From Mallotus nudiflorus (lineage: Eukaryota; Streptophyta; Magnoliopsida; Malpighiales; Euphorbiaceae), in NCBI GenBank assembly GCA_947683625.1, contig CANTUR010000112.1, forward strand, positions 1,736,501-1,800,500: a stretch of DNA of 64,000 nucleotides. The letters are read 5' to 3'. The notes beneath the pieces were generated by a model that was not told the DNA's origin, ran no database searches, and saw nothing but the letters and a program-made list of their open reading frames with translations. This document shows, piece after piece, positions 47,699-60,200 of the stretch (positions are counted from its first letter, which is position 1; each line of letters starts with the position of its first letter). A program made the position numbers and the translations under genes.

Positions 47699-49303
47699 GG
47701 GGATAACAGAGAAGATACCGAAAACGAGATATTTGTACATACATATGATGGTAAATAGCACAAAAGGAAGAATTCATTTTGTTACAAGAAAAGAAAGGGG
47801 AAAAAAGATGACAGTTCTTTTCCCCTGAGCTTCTGTGACGATGATTACATCTTACATTCTAATAGATTACCACAAAAGTTTGATCTTTCTTCTCTATTTA
47901 ATAATATAATCATATTCTGGAGTCTGCACCTTGCCACAAAAATGAAATTTGGTTCGTTTTGCAATTTTGGTATGGTACAATTCTACAGTTTTTTTTTTTT
48001 TTTGTCATTACATCCTAACTATCGAGGAGATCACAACAGTTACAAATACTGTTACTATGATTATCAAGGACTATTACAAATTAGGGACAAGGATATAAAG
48101 TCCAAGACATAGCCCCCACCAAGGATTGAAGGTCATGGGTACCTGCACTTGGACCATTTGATCCAAGCTTCATTGGCATTCTACAGGTTATATTGGTGCC
48201 TTTTTATCACTTCAATTCTCCTTTACATTAGACCTGGATTACTTGAATTTATGATTTCACCTCCCTGACAACTTTTGCTAGCTTCTGTGTTGTTGGTTTT
48301 GACATGTAAATGCACTGACTTCTAACAATTTGGAGGAAAATTTTCCTTTTCTGGTACCACTAGCAACAGGATGAACTGTTCTTGGCATAGCATGTATGCA
48401 TCAAAGTTATTAGAAATGCTGAAGGTTGAGTAATTAAAGTTTCTTTCATACACTTAAGGAGATGGAGTTTAAAAAAAAATATATATTTAAAGAAATGATA
48501 AATTTGCCATTAAATGAGTAATCAAGTAAAAATTTCTTTTTAAAGACATTTTAAGGTGAAGGATACAAATTCAAAGAGTTTTATTTCCTATTTTATAGTC
48601 TATCAAAAGATCGTAGGTTAATTTTTGATATTATATCCACGCCAAATTTAAGGTAAGTCGGAGATGCCTAATAAAAAAAATGAAAACTTTGTGAATGATT
48701 TTCTATTTTTTCTCTTTTCAATTAAATTTTTTGAGATTAAATTTTATTATTTACGAGCAATGTCAATCTATATTGCAGTGTTAATGCTTTTGATAGTCAC
48801 CACAAATTTTTAAATAATTATGATATCCTTTGGCAACTCTTCTCTATTTTTTTATATTCAATTTTTTTTTTTTACCTTAAACTTTATAAATTTTATTAAT
48901 TTTCTCTTGAATGATTACTTTTTTTAGCAACTTTTTTCTATTTTTCCCTTTTTCTCATATTTTATTAAACTTTTTTGATAATAAATTTTGTTATTGACAA
49001 AGAATGACAATCTCATATTTTAAACCTTAGAAATTATATGTATAGATTAGCGGAGGATGTGAATAGATTGATTTGTCTTAAAGATTTCAGACATCCTAAT
49101 CTATCAATAATGGTTAATTTCAAGTCAATAGTCTTTTGCCTGGCCTTGTTTTCAAGATCTTGACAGCAATTCTAAGCTTACATGAAAGTTTTAACAAGCA
49201 TTTGTCCACATCCCACATTACAAAATTCCATACTTCATTGTTCGATCAAATTTTCAACATCATTTTAGACCAATTCTCATGCAATTCCTTGCTCAACTAG
49301 ACC
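47699..49303. other. Spacer between SGS3 and the broken SQE copy
   Basis: It contains the SGS3 3' flank (with a region near 47880-47960 suitable for polyadenylation) and the SQE upstream region. About 48060-49300 is collinear with the left arm. AT-rich modules ending in TTTGAGATTAAATTTTATTATTTAC recur here. No gene was seen. Confidence 0.4.
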
Positions 49304-49315
49304 TCTATATAAGAG
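49304..49315 (+). promoter_or_regulatory. TATA box of the SQE pseudogene
   Basis: TCTATATAAGAG lies about 130 bases upstream of the ATG at 49442, identical in place and sequence to the box of the intact copy. The broken copy may therefore still be transcribed. Confidence 0.55.
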
Positions 49316-49441
49316 AAGCAACAATCAGTTTCCTACACAACACAAACAATTTCAAGATTCAAGCTTTACGCACTCACCACACCACCCATCAGAACAGAAG
49401 CAAAAGAAATCCCATCTTTGCTTCAGTATCAGTTTCAGAAA

Positions 49442-51722
49442 ATGGAGTATCAATATATCATGGGAGGAACCATAGCTATAATTGTTCTGGAATTTCTGTT
49501 GTTGTATTATAGATCAACAGGAAACAAGCAAACTGGAGCATCTATGGAGGTTGGTGTTAATGAATCAATCCAGTCAGAGAATGTCATGAATACAGATATA
49601 ATCATTGTTGGGGCAGGTGTTGCTGGCTCTGCTCTTGCTTACACTCTTGGCAAGGTTAATCTTTTCCTCTTTCGTCTTAATCTATCTCTACTTGCCTTAT
49701 CAATGAACAATGGAATCGATTTGAAGAGAAAAAAGGGTAAATTTTTAGCCTGTTTTGTATCCTGATAAAATTGCAGGAGGGACGAAGAGTGCATGTGATT
49801 GAAAGAGACTTGAGTTTGCAGGACAGAATTGTTGGAGAACTCCTGCAACCTGGTGGCTACCTGAAGCTAATTGAGTTAGGCCTTGAAGGTAAATAAAAAA
49901 GATGGAAATGCAGCAATTTCTTAAGTTCTCAAGCCAGAAAATCAATTTTCTAATTCTTTGCATATATTTTATATATGAGTGGCTGCAGATTGTGTAGAAG
50001 GAATTGATGCTCAACAGGTATTTGGATATGCACTGTACAAGGATGGTAAAAGCACTAAGCTATCTTATCCCTTAGAAAGCTTTGATTCCGATGTGTCTGG
50101 AACAAGCTTTCACAATGGACGTTTCGTTCAAAGAATGCGCGACTACTCCACCCAAGTAATCTTCCCCTGCTTTCACATTCTATCTGAAAAAATTGTAGAA
50201 TAGAAGTCCTGATATTCTTTTTGTTGTCTCTACAGTGTAAGATTGGAAGAAGGAACAGTAACATCTCTACTACAAGTGAAGGGGACTGTCAATGGTGTCC
50301 AATACAAAACTAAAACTGGTGAAGAGCTTACTGCTTGTGCTCCACTTACAATAGTGTGCGATGGCTGCTTTTCAAATTTGCGAGGCTCTCTTTGTGAACC
50401 TAAGGTAAATATCATGCTCCTACTTGACATTGAATTCATTGCTTAATATGCAAATGAGTATGGTTAAGCTTTCTTGTTTCATCAGCTAGAGCCTCACATG
50501 TATTCATCGCTTCTAAAATTTAGTCTTTTATTGGGCTTGAGGTAAACTTTGCGAACATTGCAATTTATGCAGGTTGACATCCCCTCTTGCTTCATTGCAC
50601 TGATCTTGGAGAATTGTGAGCTTCCATACCCAAATCATGGACATGTTGTTCTGGCTGACCCTTCACCAATCTTGTTCTACCGTATTAGTAGCTCCGAAAT
50701 TCGTTGTTTGGTTGACATACCAGCTGGCCAAAAGCTACCTTCAATTTCAAATGGTGAAATGGCCAATTATTTGAAGTCTGTGGTGGCTCCCCAGGTAGTG
50801 AAATTTTTCTTAGCAGACTGATCTATGTATGCAGAGTCTTTTTCTTTGATTATCTACGCTGATCTGATTCCTGCGTGTTTCAGATTCCCCTTAAGCTGTC
50901 AGGTGCTTTCATATCTGCCATTAACAAAGGGAAGATAAGAACAATGCCTAACAGAAGCATGCCTGCTGCCCCTCTTCCCACTCCAGGCGCACTTCTCTTG
51001 GGAGATGCGTTTAATATGAGGCATCCTTTAACCGGTGGAGGAATGACTGTGGCACTGTCTGATATAGTTGTACTGAGGAATCTTCTTAGGCCTTTGCACG
51101 ATTTGAGTGATGCATCAGCTCTTTGTGAATATCTCAAGTCTTTCTACTCACTTCGCAAGGTAAATCTATAAATTTTTTTAAACCTTCACCAGCATTAAGC
51201 CATATCAAAGAAAGTAAACTGATGCTAACAAAAAAATTGCATTTCTACATTCTCCAGCCAGTGGCATCCACCATAAATACGTTGGCAGGAGCCTTATACA
51301 AGGTGTTTAGTGCTTCACATGATCCAGCACGGAAGGAAATGCGCCAAGCATGTTTCGACTATTTGAGTCTTGGAGGCGTATTTTCAAACGGTCCTATTGC
51401 TCTCCTCTCAGGTCTGAACCCCCGTCCATTGAGCTTGATCGCTCACTTTTTCGCTGTGGCTATATATGGTGTTGGCCGCTTAATATTTCCTTTGCCTTCA
51501 GCTAAGCGCATGTGGATAGGGGCAAGAATGACCAAAGTATGTATAGAATGATTCTAATTAAAATTTACAAATTTCTGCTTAACGGGGCTTTCATCTTATG
51601 TAATCTATTTCTTGCTGTAGGTTGCCTCTGGGATCATTTTTCCCATAATCAAAGCTGAAGGTGTTCAACATATGTTTTTCTCCAAAACTATGTCAGCATA
51701 TTGCAGATCTCAAACTTCTTGA
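49442..51722 (+). pseudogene. SQE: Squalene monooxygenase copy with an 8-bp frameshift
   Basis: All eight exons are present with GT-AG introns: 49442-49654, 49777-49888, 49989-50155, 50236-50404, 50573-50794, 50884-51159, 51258-51536, 51621-51722. Seven have exactly the length of the intact copy at 11760-14049. Exon 3 is 167 instead of 175 bases: after GTTCAAAGAATGCGCGA, eight bases (AAAAGCTG in the other copy) are missing before CTACTC. This changes REKAATLPNVRLEE to RDYSTQ followed by a shifted frame that stops in exon 4 after about 19 more codons. The predicted product would be about 185 residues, keeping the FAD-binding fold but losing the DG and GD motifs and the substrate site. The remaining exons are still open in their original frames, so the lesion is young, or it is a sequencing or assembly error. 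Confidence 0.88.
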
Positions 51723-52248
51723 AAGCACAAAACTGAAAGCATTACAATCAATGAATATCAGAAAGTAGCAGGGATGTGTGACAGAGCAAATGATATTAAT
51801 TTACTAACATATATTTTTTTATTTATACATATATATATTGTTTTGGAGCAGAAATTTTTGTATGCTGTCAACCCAGATTTCCATTTCTCAAGAAAATCAT
51901 TGTACTTCTTCATTTCCTGATGGCAGATTTGCAATGTAAATGTGTATGTTGTAGTGAGCATTTGAAATCATTACATTCACTCTGAAATATTTTTAGCAGT
52001 AAGTGATCCATGAGTGTAAGAAGTATGAGTTGAAGGATTGCAATATCACCCAGGAAGAAACTGACAATTGTGTTGCCTACCCTTGTTTTCAAGATCTTGA
52101 CAACATTTTTAGCCTTATTATCAAATTTTAATATTCATTTTAATTCATTGTTTGATCGATTTAGCAATGCTCTTTTAGACCTATTCCCTTGAGATTCTTT
52201 GACTTTATATACCACAGGTCCACAGCACACAAGTTCAGTCCTCATCCG

Positions 52249-52446
52249 ATGGGAGGAGTCACAGCTTTTATATTGCACTTTGTATTGGTGAATAGAGTAA
52301 CATGAAACAGGAAAATGAGAGCTTCAGGAGAGAATGATAGAGATGAAATATTTCAGAATTCTGAAAATGGAGTGAACGAACCAGAAGAAGCCATGAACAC
52401 AAATGTACTTACTGTTGGAGCTGCTCTTGCTTACACTCTTGGCAAG
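52249..52446 (+). pseudogene. Relic first exon of a second squalene monooxygenase, right copy
   Basis: Counterpart of 11037-11234. It reads MGGVTAFILHFVLVNRVT, then a stop, and later NSENGVNEPEEAMNTNV and ALAYTLGK up to a GTGAAT donor, aligning with SQE exon 1 (MGGTIAIIVLEF..., SENVMNT, ALAYTLGK). The flank upstream repeats SQE promoter words (GTTTTCAAGATCTTGACA, TTTTAGACCTATTC, TTTATATACC). The other seven exons are missing. Confidence 0.75.
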
Positions 52447-52472
52447 GTGAATAATGTAAATTACATATTCCA

Positions 52473-52664
52473 TCAGGATGCCACACTGCAGTTTCCATGA
52501 GTATTGAAGATGTATTTGGAATAGCATTCTGGAACCCTTCTGCCTTCAACACTATATGTTTCTGGCAGTGGCAAATACAGGGCACATTGCATTTTGCACA
52601 AAGGGAGCACGAGCAGGATAGCCAAAGCCAGCACTGTTGCATGGTGATCGCTTTGTTGTTCCAT
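52473..52664 (-). CDS. Candidate small secreted peptide, right copy
   Basis: Minus-strand 63-codon frame encoding the same protein as 10818-11009: signal-like VLALAILLVLPLCKMQCA, then YLPLPETYSVEGRRVPECY and a C-terminal NCSVAS. The only base change noticed between copies is silent. A start in the context TAAATGG is kept in both. The function is unknown and the frame may be incidental. Confidence 0.3.
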   Translation of the reverse strand: MEQQSDHHATVLALAILLVLPLCKMQCALYLPLPETYSVEGRRVPECYSKYIFNTHGNCSVAS

Positions 52665-54155
52665 TTAGTTTGACAAGTGTAAGTGCAATATTTATGGAAC
52701 AACGCGTGAAAGTTTTGCAATTATTATTGATTTCACGGTTAATTGGTTGATAATCCAAGAAAACTATGGGAGCTCTTGTGATTAAGATTTGGTTGCCTGT
52801 TGAGTCAATTCATATTGAATTAATTAAACATTTTTGAGATCAAATTTTGTTATTTACAGCCTATACCGATCTCATATTATCAGCCCCGATTGTCCTTTCT
52901 TTGTAACTTATGATGGATATTTTATGGTTAATATCATGGGTTCGATTTTCCTTCTCATTTGATCTCTCAGAGTACATACCTCAATACCTAACATCAATAC
53001 AAGACATTTTTAAATGATTAAGGTACCCTTTACCTAATTGTGATCATTTGCTTATTTACTTCTATCTATATTAATGATAGCAGTAGTTACAGTTGTAGTT
53101 AAAAATATTAATTATTTATGTAAAAATACACAAAAGGTATAAAAGAAGGCTCAAAAACTCATTTAGATAAATTGATCAAAATTTAATTGCTAATATTTTA
53201 ACGATAAAAGATAAAATATAATAAATCAAAACAAATAAAATATAATATCACAAAAAAAACAATTGAAAATAAAAATATAAATTAAGTATAAAAAGGTACT
53301 GTGAATGAAAAAATAAAAATATAATTAATTGATTCTTAAATTTATTATCAAGCATCCAATTTCACCAAAACATTTTTTTTTATTAAGAACAAAATAATTT
53401 TTTTTTAATTTTCAGCGACCTTAATCTAGTATATTAAAAAAAAGTTAATAGTTAATTAACATTTTTTCAGTATAAAATTGCAATTAGAATTTCATGAATC
53501 GGTTAACATTTTTTCTTTTGTTACATAAAAAATTTACATTGAGGAGGGGATATTACAGTTTTGATTGCACAGCATGTGTAGTTTGTTCTCTATTTAATGA
53601 AATAATGAATCGGTTATTATTAAAAAAATAAAAAAAGTAAATGCACCCAGTGGCAAGAAAAAGCAGAAAGGTTTGATTTATAATAAAAAATAAAAATAAT
53701 AATTCGGAGAACGAATTAATTCTTTAGTACTTTACATTAGTTACGAAGTGTCCCTAACTGAATGTATGATAAATAATTTTTTTTTTACCATAAAATTAAT
53801 GAGTAAATTAATGCTTAGGTATATATTGGTTAACCATTTATTTTTTTATCTTTATCTTTTTTTTTTTTAAAAAAAAAAACTTCAAGTGGTTCAATAATTT
53901 ATCACTAGTACATATGATTATGATTTATATTAAGTATTTTAACCTTAAATTTATGTATTAAAAATTACACAATAATAATTTTATATAATATTATAATTTC
54001 TTATTATTTATTTCTGCTTCTAAAAATAAATATAAATTCATCATTTTTTAAATTATGCAAAATACACATATAATAAATTAAAAATAATATATATATTTAT
54101 TTATAAAATTATTACAGTTTTATAAACGCGTATTATAATCTTTTTGAGTTAATAT
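52665..54155. other. Spacer between the SQE locus and the glucosyltransferase gene
   Basis: AT-rich, collinear with 9185-10817 in the left arm. No gene was seen. It contains the glucosyltransferase promoter region at its right end, so part of that promoter was copied into the left arm without the gene. Confidence 0.4.
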
Positions 54156-54258
54156 GTATACAAGGATAAAACTTAAGCCCACATATGGGGACAGTTTAAA
54201 ACGGCCTAAGCTTCCAGTTCAAACCAGCGGAAGGGTCTGTTTGCAGTGCAAAGAAAAA

Positions 54259-57200
54259 ATGGAAGAGGAAATGGAGAAGAGGAAACCAGTGGCTGTTTTC
54301 ATGGCTTTTGGCACCAAAGGCGATGTCTACCCAATTGCCGTAAGTACTTAATATAAATTAATTATACTTCCGTTTGGGTACTTACTCAAATGGTTTTGAT
54401 TGTATTTACGTTTCTTTAAAACTTGACAACTTGTGACATATTAATTTCTTAAGTTCCCAATTGAAGTTGTGGTGTTTTATTTGACTGTGAAGTAATTAAT
54501 CAAAGCTTATCCCTTTCTCAGGCCATTGCTGCAGCTTTTGCTTGTGATCAGAAACAGTACCAGGTTGTTCTTGTAACACATTCAGCACATGAGGTTGTTT
54601 GCTTCACATTTTTCTCTTCATTGTTTGAACTTTCATTTTGATTTATATATACAATGGCTGAAGCATGTGATGATTGATTTATTGATCATTCAAACAGCAG
54701 GGATTGAATTTAGCTGCTTTTTTACTATTTAGGCTTGTAGTGGACTGAACGACTCACTTTCGCTCAATTTATCCTAAATTGATGCTTAAGTTTTTTAGTT
54801 TCTTGTGAGGATTTTCATTTCAGTTTGTTCTTTTCTTCTTGGACATCTATTCGTAACAACATCACATGAATGAGACCCATTCATTATTGCTTTTAGTTTA
54901 CCATTTAAGAATCACCATTAATGCACATAACTTAACAAATTGATGTTCCACAGTTCAGTTTTTTTTTTTTTTTACTTTTACAACATGATAAGTTCTTTGC
55001 ATTTGTCAGCATCCCAGCTGTATTTCTTATTTAAATCATTTCACTCTTACTGTCCAGGAATTGTCCTCCTGATATTGCCAAAGTTCTAATGTTTACTATT
55101 GGAACAGTATTCCAAGCATACGGCTACAACTGCTAACCTTGCCTAAGTTATGTTAATCTTATTGGTAGATTGCCTTTTAATTTTAGATCAGATTCAGGAT
55201 TGACTTACCATAGGATCAAATATTATTATATGCTTTATGGGATAAAAAAAAGTAAATTATTATGAAAATGCTAAACTGCGATTCTGACCCCACTATGGAT
55301 CAATTAAAGCTTATGAGTTTTTCATGCCCTAGAATGGACTCAAATCAAAGTAATTGGATCAGCTATTAATTTGAATTGCGAGACTTTAGCACTTTTATCC
55401 TTTTAAGTTTCTTTCTGATTTGATTTGGAGAACAGAGTATTGTATCTATATGTTTGTCATTGAAGAAAAGGAAAAAATAAAGAAAATTTATGTTCCTGTA
55501 CCTGCTTTCTGTTCTCTCACTGAACTTCACATCATGTAAGTACAGTATGTTTTGGCTTACTATATTCTTAAATAAACATACTGATGTTATTGCTATTGTT
55601 TTTACAGAGTATAAGGTCTCGCTTGGAAAGTAGACGTGTTACTTATCTTCCTATTAAATCACCACCTGTTCTTCCTGTTCATGAGAATCATGATTCTGCA
55701 GGTTCAATCACTGTTTTCAATTGCCATATTGTCCTTCCAGAACATATAAGGGCCACTTTCGTGGAAATAGAATCAGCTTTGTTGCTAGTAGGATAAAGCT
55801 AACCACTATATTTTTTTCATGGTCTAATGTATAATTTTGTTTTATAGGGTCACAACAATTGAATTTTTCACATAAAAAAAGGATTATTACAACAAAACAT
55901 AGACAAGAATGCCATTCTGCAATTGAAGAAATATTTGGACCTGGTCCAAGTATGAAGGGCGATTTTATTCTGATAAACTTTTTTGCGTTGGTATTGCTTG
56001 TTGAAAATTAATGTCCTTGTAATGTCTTTCAGTAGGTTGAGAAAATGCCAACATGTACATGGCTCTATTCACAGAAGTAGTATTACCTAATTAAGGAAAA
56101 TGTTTCTTTGCATATTGTTTCAGGAAGGGTGGAGCCTTGCAGAACTTTATCACGTTCGTTGTGTTGTTGCTGCTCCTTATGTTATTCCATACAGGTGGCA
56201 ATAAAACATTATATTGCATAGCTGAATTATCTATGTTGTAAGTGTAATGGCTAGTCCACTTTAATATAGTATAGTGCCTCAAGGACTTTAGTGCACATGA
56301 TTTCTCCAGTTTATAGAAACTCTTGCTTATGCATATGCGTGTATAATATATGCAATGAGCATATATATAAATGCATATCCTTATGAATGTAGATGTACAG
56401 ATATATGTAGGATGGGTTTCAAAGGTTTTTCTTTGATGGAACATTCTATTTTAAAATGAAGAAAGGAATATACATATATATTGTGTGAGTTTAGATTTAC
56501 TCTTAGTGTGCGTTATGACTTTAGATTACCATAGTGAGGACGTGGTGACAAAAAGTGGGTTGAAGAATTTAATTAAAGTTGGCATCTGAAATACATGGGT
56601 CTCCTCTTTGCCACTAGAGTTGATGGTTTAGCATGGACAGATGTCTAATGACAATTGATTAGAAAATAGGGGATGGAACTCTTGAAGTTCTGGGAGGACA
56701 ATGGGAATGGATGCTGATAGTGTTGCGGTATATGCTTATGAAAAGATTAGCAGAGAATGAAAATCAGGTGCAAGGTTCTACAAGTATTTTTCTATTTTTA
56801 AAATTGACATCTATAAAAAACAAGTTGAAACAGTTGAAGAAATAGAGCATTAGAGATACTGAAGCTAAGAAAGAATTTTTGTTGAAGAAATTCATTGGGC
56901 TTGATAGGAAAGTAGTTAAAGTTGGGATCTGTTGTGGAAACTGGCTTAAATGTTCATAGCCATTTCCACTTTTTTTTCCCATTTTGCTCTTTATTTTTGG
57001 ATTGGAGGAAAAGCTAGGGCTTGGAGATTTCTGTTCTATTATTGGAAGAAGAAATTTCTTTTTTCAGTTCTTCCTGCCCTTTATATTTGGAGGTAAAAAT
57101 ATGGAATAGCTTTTGAGGTTGAGTTACTGTATTATGTCCTGGTCAAAGATTGGTGGCTTTTATTTGTCCATTTTTCATCTATCGCAATATTTGCATTACA

Positions 57201-60200
57201 TACAAGCTGTAATAGGCTTTTTAAAATTTTACTGTGCTAAATGCGTATCATCCATTGTTGAATTTGACTTGTATAGGAGACATATATTTGATTGCTTGTT
57301 TATTTTGGTAAACGAAAAAAATTTGTTCATTGGCATTATGTTTTGACATTAATATTTTACTTTTTGACCTTTTCTTTATGTACTTACAGTGCCCCTTCAT
57401 CATTTGAATGTCATTTCAGAAAAGAGTTTCCCCTTCTTTATGAATATCTTCAAGAAGCTCCCACTGATAAGGTGCTTCATCTTTCTCAGTAGATTTTGCT
57501 CTGATACTTTCTCCTATAATCCTATATAATCATATTAGTTTATGATGTCCAACTTATATATTAATTTTTCTTATTATTTTTGGAAACATAGGTTTGCTGG
57601 AAAGATGTGATGCATTGGATGTGGCCACTTTTCGCTGAAGATTGGGGATCATGGAGAAGTGATGATTTGAATCTGAGTCCTTGCCCCCTTACAGTTGGTG
57701 CAATTTTAATGTTACAATTCCTTGTTATATTGGCTAAATTAAATGACTAGTTTCTTCCTGGTTCATTGATGGGCTGATACTTGGTTGTTTAGCGTCAAAA
57801 TACTGGTCTAGATTTGTTATATTATTTTCTGATGCAGGATCCAGTAACAGGCCTTCCCAGTTGGCATGATTGGCCAGCAGCTCCCTTACTCTTGTAAGTC
57901 CTGTTTTTTTTTTTTTTTTTGAAAATAGATAATGTGTTATATGAGTAACATGGAAAAAAGATATAAGAATAATGATATTCTTTTGTGAACTCTGTTGGGC
58001 TCAAAATTCCTCATGAATCTATGAATAGAATATGTGAAGGATCGTGTAGTTCATTAAGACACCTGAAGGGATTCATTTCAGTGTGTAGCTAGAAGCAAGA
58101 AAGTTACAAAAAAAAAAAAAAATTAATTGAATTGAACAAAAATTGCTAAATCTTGATAATAGTTTCCATCAATTATCTGTTCTCTCTCTCTTTCTTTCTT
58201 TCTTTTTCTTTTTTTTCTTTTTTTGTTCTTCCTTATCCCTATCCTTATCCTCTCCTTCTCCCCTCACAAGATTTAAAAGTTCATATCATTTTCTAGTTAT
58301 TGACTAATTTTGTGTAACAGGTATGGGTTTAGCAAGGAAATTGTTGAATGCCCAGGTAAGCTCATTTTTCCTCTTGGTTTATGCAGTTGTTTGTGCATGT
58401 CCTTGTGCCTTGAAGCACAAGATATATATGTTCTTCCCTTAACTTCCCTGTTTTTCTAGTTGAAAGGATGAAGATTAGTGAAAGAGTTTGATTTATTATT
58501 TACCAGTCAGTGGAATAATAGTTCATGTTATATTACCAATTGTAATTCAAAAATGATATTCTCTTACAGTCTTTCCTTATAAAAGAGGATTATATGCTGT
58601 AGGATATTTCTTCTCTTTCTGGTAGTCCATGCTAGATATGCAAAAAACTGGAAAACATTAATGCTTTGATGTGGCACCTGCATTTCTTTAGGCCTGTAGG
58701 GAAGAGAGTCATTTTTTTTTCTGTACTTATTCAGCATTTTGGAGGGTGTCTTCTTTTTTGCAGTCTATGTATCAAGTATTCAGCCTTGTTCTTTGACGAG
58801 GTTTTAATAAGTCTATAATCTGCCAATGAGATGATCAAAGATCCAAATTCGTGTTATATTCTTCCATTTCCGTTACCCTGCTAATATTAATAGATTAACA
58901 GATTAACAGATTATTGGCCGTCAAATGTTCGTGTGTGTGGGTTTTGGTTCCTTCCAATTGAATGGCAGTTTTCATGTAAGAACTGTGGAGAAATTTCAGC
59001 ACATTCGTCTTCTGGGAGTTTTAGAACAAAAGATGAGATGTGTGGAGATCATGCAAAGTTACAATCTTTTTTGAAGGCATCTGTACCACCTGTTTTCATA
59101 GGGCTGAGTTCTACTGGAAGGTAGGTTCCTTACTTTCATGACATTTTCCTAAAAACTTATCAGCGGATAAAGTTTAAGAGAGAGAGGGGGAGAGGGGAGT
59201 AAGGTGGATTGCTGACATTACACAACAACAGAACTATCCTTAGTGTAACAATTGTGACTGAATGCCAAATCCTTGTTTCTTATTTTATTTTGAATGCCAA
59301 TTTCCATTCTCTTGAATTTTGCTTCTCTTTGCCTTCTGCAGCATGGGCTTTTTGAAGCACCCCGAGACATTCCTTTTGGTTATTCAAACTGTATTGGAGA
59401 TCACAAATTTCAGATTTATCCTTTTTACTTCTGGCTATGAACCTTTAGATGATGCTGTCAGAGTTATTGCTACTGCTTCCTCTGTAGATCAAGGACAGTA
59501 CAGTGAGGAGGGGATCTGTCTCTTCAATGGCCGCCTCTTCTGCTTTCCCGGGTAAGCATTTTCTGTTCCAATAATTTGATAGGAGAAGATTCACAATCAT
59601 TCAGGAAAATGTTCAAATAACTGCATGTAACTCATGCACATTTATTCAGATCTTGGTGGCTGAAATCAGCTCACTATTTCACCAGTATAGTTAGAAAACA
59701 CGAAATTTTGTCCACTCCCATTCCTTCAGGTCATGCTATTTCATCATTACTTTATGAGTTTTATAGGATGACTATTATGACCGTCCCTGTAATCAGACGC
59801 CCATGGAAACTAGAAATTTAACGCCCACATCTTTAGTGATGGATTTGTAGTACTTGTGCTTTAAATTTTCAGATTTCATCTCTCCGATAGTTTGGCACTT
59901 TGATTAAGCACACTGTAAATGAAAATATGTAAGGCCTGCACCTTTTCTGACAAAATTGCAAGGTTATGGTAGTCAATCCTAATAAAAATGTGGCTTTGAA
60001 AAAATCTCAAGCTTTTCAACAATTGTTTTCTTGTATTAAGAAACAAACGAGAAAGCAAGGGTAAAGGGCCATTTCAATTTTCAACTGCATAGCAAGGCTT
60101 ATAGCCTGTAAATTGGATCGTATGCTAGGCTAACTAAGGCGTTCAGTAGAGATTGCTGGAGAACCCTGGATTGAGTTCCAGAATGCTGTTTTCACATGAA

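Larger units (their letters stand above)
43398..54155 (+). repeat. Right arm of the large inverted duplication
   Basis: Reverse complement of 9185-18013, with the full-length version of every segment. It runs from 380 bp upstream of the SGS3 start codon to about 100 bp upstream of the glucosyltransferase start codon. It carries intact SGS3, frameshifted SQE, the relic SQE exon and the candidate small peptide frame. The size difference between arms (about 1.9 kb) is accounted for by the two deletions in the left SGS3 copy. Confidence 0.93.

Noticed and set aside
11760..51722. A large hairpin RNA made from both SQE copies
   Set aside because: The arms are separated by about 25 kb and transcribed divergently away from the spacer, so no single transcript would be expected to pair them.
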